From Oscillospiraceae bacterium (GTDB taxonomy: Bacteria; Bacillota; Clostridia; Oscillospirales; Oscillospiraceae): a stretch of DNA of 25,719 nucleotides. Positions 22,581 to 25,719 of this stretch are shown in pieces. The notes beneath the pieces are model-generated. The model was not told the DNA's origin. It did not search any database and saw only the letters and a program-made list of their open reading frames with translations. The position numbers and the translations under genes are program-made. Where the stretch lies: the NCBI GenBank assembly GCA_016296565.1, contig JAEDJB010000010.1, positions 1 to 25,719 on the forward strand, read 5' to 3'. How positions within the stretch are numbered: the first letter of the stretch is position 1; the number at the start of each line of letters is the position of its first letter.

Positions 22581-23357
22581 ATGCTGCTGGCCATCGACGT
22601 GGGAAACAGCAATATCGTGTTTGGCCTCATGGAGGGGGAGACCCTGGTGGGGTCCTTCCGCCAGGTGACGGACTATGACAGAACGGCGGAGGAGATTGCC
22701 CAGGAACTTCGGGAGGGGCTGAAAGCCCTTGGCGTTCCGCCGGAGGAGATCACCGGTACGATGATCGCCTCTGTGGTGCCCCCGGTGATGGACGCTCTGT
22801 GCGCCGCAGCCGGGCAGGTCACCGGCCGGCCCCCGCTGGTGGTGGACCGGGACGTGGACCCCGGCCTTCCCTACGAAGCGGAGGAGCGCCTGGGGGCGGA
22901 CCGGGCGGTGTGCTGCGTGGCCGCCACAAAAAAATACGGCGCGCCCTTCATCATTCTGGACTTCGGCACCGCCACCACCGTGGACGCGGTGGCCCCGGAC
23001 GGCTCCTATCTGGGAGGCTGCATCCTGGCGGGCATCCGCACCTCGGTGAACGCCCTCTTCCGCAACACCGCCATGCTCCCCCAGATTGACCTGGCCTATC
23101 CCCCCACGGTCCTGGGCCGGGACGCGGTGACCCACATTCAGGTGGGGGCCGTGGTGGGGGCCGTGGGCTCGGCCGAGTACCTGACCCGCAAGACCAAGGA
23201 GGAGATGGGCTGCGACGGCCCCATCCGGGTGATCGCCACCGGCGGCCTGGCCCCCCTGGTTGCCCAGCACGCGGACTTCATTGACCATGTGGACCCCGAC
23301 CTGATGCTGGACGGCTTACAGATGATCTACCAGCGGTATCAGGAAACCGGAAAATAA
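22581..23357 (+). CDS. coaX: Type III pantothenate kinase
   Basis: It phosphorylates pantothenate, the first step of coenzyme A synthesis, and unlike CoaA is not feedback-inhibited by CoA. It has 258 residues. The ASKHA-fold phosphate motif MLLAIDVGNSN is at the N terminus, with Asp6 as the expected catalytic residue. LGADRAVCC, IILDFGTATTVDAV (about residue 128) and ATGGLAP are the other family segments. The ATG is preceded by a purine-rich AAAGGGGGACGAAGG. It stands alone, ended by a strong terminator. A CoA supply gene fits with the acyl-CoA chemistry upstream, but linkage is weak. Confidence 0.96.
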   Translation: MLLAIDVGNSNIVFGLMEGETLVGSFRQVTDYDRTAEEIAQELREGLKALGVPPEEITGTMIASVVPPVMDALCAAAGQVTGRPPLVVDRDVDPGLPYEAEERLGADRAVCCVAATKKYGAPFIILDFGTATTVDAVAPDGSYLGGCILAGIRTSVNALFRNTAMLPQIDLAYPPTVLGRDAVTHIQVGAVVGAVGSAEYLTRKTKEEMGCDGPIRVIATGGLAPLVAQHADFIDHVDPDLMLDGLQMIYQRYQETGK

Positions 23358-23361
23358 GAAG

Positions 23362-23400
23362 AACCTCCCGTTCCGAAGGATACGGAACGGGAGGTTTTTT
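23362..23400 (+). terminator. Terminator of coaX
   Basis: AACCTCCCGTTCCG and CGGAACGGGAGGTT form a 14-bp perfect stem with a 7-nt loop, followed by TTTT. It starts 4 nt after the stop codon. Confidence 0.94.
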
Positions 23401-23407
23401 ATCGAGA

Positions 23408-23564
23408 CTTGGCTCTCCCTCTGGGAGAGCTGTCAGCGAAGCTGACTGAGAGGGCAAACACCTTGCAGGGACGAACAAACGGAGGATTGCGGGTCACCCA
23501 CGGTAGCCGCCCTCTCAGTCTTCGCCCTTCGGGCGAATCCAGCTCCCCCAGAGGGGGAGCCAAG
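23408..23564. mobile_element. MITE-like element with structured terminal repeats
   Basis: The ends are inverted copies, CTTGGCTC at 23408 and GAGCCAAG ending 23564. Arms of about 47 and 55 nt both run to CCCTCTCAGT / ACTGAGAGGG on the inner side. Each arm folds into two small hairpins: left GCTCTCCC-TCT-GGGAGAGC and GTCAGC-GAA-GCTGAC; right TTCGCCC-TTC-GGGCGAA and GCTCCCCC-AGA-GGGGGAGC. The 55-bp centre has no gene. I recall similar repeats scattered in Oscillospiraceae genomes. No clear target duplication is visible. It sits between the convergent coaX and nth genes and may serve as the nth terminator. Confidence 0.75.
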
Positions 23565-23573
23565 AGCGAAGGA

Positions 23574-24221
23574 TCACCCTTCGCTTTCCTTTGTGAAGTG
23601 GTCGCACCAGGCCCGCAGGGTGCAGTGGGGGCAGTCGGGCTTTCTGGCCCGGCACACCGCCCGGCCGTGGAGGACCATCCGGTGGCAGAAGTTGTTGGAC
23701 TCCTCCGGGGGCAGGCAGGCCCGCAGCTGCTGCTCCACCTTCCCCGGGTCCTTGGACCCGTCGGTGAGGCCCAGCAGGCCGGTGATGCGGATGCAGTGGG
23801 TGTCCGCCACCACCACCCCCGGCTGGCCGTGAACGTCCCCCAGGATCAGGTTGGCGGTTTTCCGGCCCACTCCGGGCAGCTTCAGCAGCTCCTCCATGGT
23901 GCCGGGGACCCGGCCGCCGTAGTCCTCCAGCAGCATCCGGGAGGCCAGCACAATGTCCCGGGCCTTGGCCCGGAAGAAGCCGCAGGAGTGGATGTAGGGC
24001 TCCACGTCGGAAGGCTCCGCCGCCGCCAGCGCCTCCAGGGAGGGAAAGCGTGCAAAAAGGGCGGGGGTCACCTGGTTCACCCGCTCGTCCGTGCACTGGG
24101 CGGACAGCCGGGTGGCAAAAAGCAGCTCATAGTCCTTCTCGTAGACCAGGGAACAGATCCCGTCGGGATACAGCCGGGTCAGCTCATCAAGAATAAAACG
24201 GATCTCCTGTTGGGTTTTCAT
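23574..24221 (-). CDS. nth: Endonuclease III (DNA glycosylase / AP lyase)
   Basis: This base-excision repair enzyme removes oxidised pyrimidines and cleaves abasic sites. It has 215 residues from ATG 24221. The helix-hairpin-helix LPGVGRKTANLILG carries catalytic Lys121. Asp140 is in VVADTH. The 4Fe-4S cluster ligands are Cys190, 197, 200 and 206 with the classic C-X6-C-X2-C-X5-C spacing. The start follows AAAAGGAA by about 12 nt. Two further in-frame starts upstream lack a ribosome site, and the outermost overlaps the -10 box. An 8-bp hairpin (AGCGAAGG / CCTTCGCT) spans its stop codon, next to the MITE-like repeat. Confidence 0.96.
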   Translation of the reverse strand: MKTQQEIRFILDELTRLYPDGICSLVYEKDYELLFATRLSAQCTDERVNQVTPALFARFPSLEALAAAEPSDVEPYIHSCGFFRAKARDIVLASRMLLEDYGGRVPGTMEELLKLPGVGRKTANLILGDVHGQPGVVVADTHCIRITGLLGLTDGSKDPGKVEQQLRACLPPEESNNFCHRMVLHGRAVCRARKPDCPHCTLRAWCDHFTKESEG

Positions 24222-24268
24222 AAAAAGCACCGATTCCTTTTGCGCCATTGGCGGTTTTTCGTATAAAT

Positions 24269-24297
24269 AGTATAGCACAAAGGTAAAAATTAGTCAT
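24269..24297 (-). promoter_or_regulatory. Putative nth promoter
   Basis: On the minus strand ATGACT (24292-24297) and TATACT (24269-24274) are 17 bp apart. The -35 is weak and the -10 is good. It shares its edge base with the glyA -35 box. Confidence 0.6.
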
Positions 24298-24325
24298 TGG
24301 ATTTTTGCAACATTTGGAGTATAAT
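24297..24325 (+). promoter_or_regulatory. glyA promoter
   Basis: TTGGAT (24297-24302) and a perfect TATAAT (24320-24325) are 17 bp apart. The leader is about 70 nt. I saw no glycine or other riboswitch in it. Confidence 0.85.
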
Positions 24326-24399
24326 ATCACCATTACCAGACCGGGCCCCTCAACCCTGTCACTCATCTATGGAAAACAGAACAAAGGAGCGAGTATAAA

Positions 24400-25641
24400 G
24401 TGGTCAAAGATGTCATTGATTTCCTGATCCAGCAGGACCCCGAGGTCGGCAACGCCGTGAAGGCAGAGTACGACCGTCAGCGCAGAAACATTGAGCTGAT
24501 CGCCTCTGAGAACTTCGTCAGCGAGGCAGTCCTGGCGGCAGCCTCCACCGTGCTGACCAACAAGTATGCAGAAGGCTATCCCGGCAAGCGGTACTACGGC
24601 GGCTGCGAGTGCGTGGACGTGGTGGAGAATCTGGCCCGGGACCGCGCCAAGCAGCTCTTCGGCGCAGACCATGCAAACGTGCAGCCCCACAGCGGCGCTT
24701 CCGCCAACTACGCTGTCTACCAGGCCCTGTGCAACGTGGGCGACACCGTCATGGGCATGAACCTGGACAACGGCGGCCACCTGACCCACGGCAGCCCCGT
24801 GAACTACTCCGGCATCAACTATAACATGGTGGCTTACGGCGTGAACGACCAGGGCTACATCGACTACGACCAGGTCCGCGACCTGGCCAAGAAGCACAAG
24901 CCCAAGATGATCATCGCCGGCGCCTCCGCCTATCCCCGCATCATCGACTTCAAGGCCTTCAGCGAGATCGCCCATGAGGTGGGCGCTTACCTGTTCGTGG
25001 ACATGGCCCACATCGCCGGCCTGGTTGCCACCGGCCTGCATCCCTCTCCCGTCCCCTATGCAGACGTGGTCACCACCACCACCCACAAGACCCTGCGCGG
25101 CCCCCGCGGCGGCGTGATCCTCTGCAAGGAAGAGCTGGCCAAGAAGATCGACAAGGCCATCTTCCCCGGCTCCCAGGGCGGCCCTCTGATGCACATCATC
25201 ACCGCCAAGGCCGTGGCCTTCGGCGAGGCCCTGAAGCCTGAGTTCAAGACCTATCAGGAGCAGATCCTGAAGAACGCCCAGGTCCTGGCCAAGAGCCTGA
25301 TGGATTCCGGCTTCGACCTGGTCTCCGGCGGCACCGACAACCACCTGATGCTGGTGGACCTGCGCAAGGCCAACATCACCGGCAAGGAGATGGAGAAGCG
25401 CCTGGACCAGGTGAACATCACCGTCAACAAGAACACCATCCCCGACGATCCCCAGTCTCCCTTCGTCACCAGCGGCATCCGCGTGGGCGTGCCCGCCGCC
25501 ACCAGCCGCGGCCTGCGTGAGGACGACATGAAGCTCATCGGCCAGCTCATGTGGAAGACCGCCACCGAGTTCGAGACCGCCCAGGACGAGATCATCGCCG
25601 GCGTCAAGTCCATCACCGACAAGTATCCCATGTACGAGTAA
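24400..25641 (+). CDS. glyA: Serine hydroxymethyltransferase
   Basis: This PLP enzyme interconverts serine and glycine with tetrahydrofolate and supplies one-carbon units for purine and thymidylate synthesis. It has 413 residues. RNIELIASENFVS at the N terminus, YPGKRYYGG, DMAHIAGL and the PLP-binding TTTTHKTLRGPRGG with Lys230 are all present. The start is GTG 24400, 10 nt after AAAGGAG. It has its own promoter and terminator. Codon use is C-ending, as in the other housekeeping genes, with more GCA/GCT in the first 60 codons. Confidence 0.98.
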   Translation: MVKDVIDFLIQQDPEVGNAVKAEYDRQRRNIELIASENFVSEAVLAAASTVLTNKYAEGYPGKRYYGGCECVDVVENLARDRAKQLFGADHANVQPHSGASANYAVYQALCNVGDTVMGMNLDNGGHLTHGSPVNYSGINYNMVAYGVNDQGYIDYDQVRDLAKKHKPKMIIAGASAYPRIIDFKAFSEIAHEVGAYLFVDMAHIAGLVATGLHPSPVPYADVVTTTTHKTLRGPRGGVILCKEELAKKIDKAIFPGSQGGPLMHIITAKAVAFGEALKPEFKTYQEQILKNAQVLAKSLMDSGFDLVSGGTDNHLMLVDLRKANITGKEMEKRLDQVNITVNKNTIPDDPQSPFVTSGIRVGVPAATSRGLREDDMKLIGQLMWKTATEFETAQDEIIAGVKSITDKYPMYE

Positions 25642-25672
25642 TCCATTCAACCGCTGAATTGATCGCAAGCAG

Positions 25673-25716
25673 AAAGCCTGCAACCCCTTGTGTTTCAATG
25701 GGTTGCAGGCTTTTTT
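25673..25716 (+). terminator. Terminator of glyA
   Basis: AAAGCCTGCAACCC and GGGTTGCAGGCTTT form a 14-bp perfect stem with a 13-nt loop, ending in a run of T. It begins 31 nt after the stop. Confidence 0.94.
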
Positions 25717-25719
25717 GTT

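Noticed and set aside
24222..24399. Glycine riboswitch before glyA
   Set aside because: The leader of about 70 nt is too short and lacks the conserved core. Glycine riboswitches usually precede gcv genes.
1..25719. tRNA genes, CRISPR arrays, prophage or transposase genes
   Set aside because: No tRNA T-loop pattern in a clover-leaf context, no regularly spaced repeats and no recombinase-like protein were seen.

Overview
The window reads as chromosomal core DNA from a GC-rich Gram-positive anaerobe, most likely of the Oscillospiraceae / Clostridium cluster IV type (Flavonifractor- or Intestinimonas-like). This is an inference from several things: strong AGGAGG-type ribosome sites, consensus sigma-A promoters, a type I-alpha glutamine synthetase, a MATE/cytidylate-kinase-like pair, an acyl-CoA dehydrogenase, and dispersed palindromic repeats of a kind I associate with such genomes. 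There is no phage, plasmid, CRISPR array or insertion-sequence transposase. Most genes are housekeeping. The interest lies in gene architecture, regulation and small unexplained loci.

Layout. 1-140: two short palindromes and the terminator of the carAB transcript. 141-5239 (minus): carA followed by a long carB whose reading frame continues into a diaminopimelate-epimerase (DapF) domain. The promoter is near 5326-5354, with possible arginine-repressor boxes further upstream. 5528-6859 (minus): glnA with its own terminator and a perfect consensus promoter. 7185-10570 (plus): purC, glmS and nadE in a row, ending in a strong terminator. 10615-11058: a degraded or hypothetical ORF broken by an in-frame TGA, then the rnpB promoter. 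11059-11403: RNase P RNA. 11518-13503: a cytidylate-kinase-like gene abutting a MATE transporter. 13504-13803: an AT-rich structured leader with a perfect inverted repeat. 13804-14970: an acyl-CoA dehydrogenase with distinctive codon use. 15092-17237 (minus): gltX and a downstream HD-domain hydrolase. 17390-21452 (plus): trpS, a TagO/WecA-type glycosyl-1-phosphate transferase, a UDP-GlcNAc 2-epimerase and a membrane-anchored protein of unknown function. 21411-22387 (minus): three small overlapping or closely packed ORFs of unknown function. 22581-23357: coaX. 23408-23564: a MITE-like inverted repeat. 23574-24221 (minus): nth. 24400-25641: glyA with its terminator.

How the genes fit together. 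Many of them handle glutamine or ammonia nitrogen. GlnA makes glutamine, CarA and GlmS consume it, NadE uses ammonia, and GltX charges glutamate. The tagO-like and wecB-like genes together would start a wall or envelope polymer on undecaprenyl phosphate and supply UDP-ManNAc. Several gene pairs are divergent with back-to-back promoters (glnA/purC, gltX/trpS, nth/glyA).

The most unusual object is the CarB-DapF fusion. Its linker still carries a Shine-Dalgarno-like AAGGAG placed 9 nt before a CTG codon that aligns with the normal DapF start. The DapF part has alanine where one of the two catalytic cysteines is expected.
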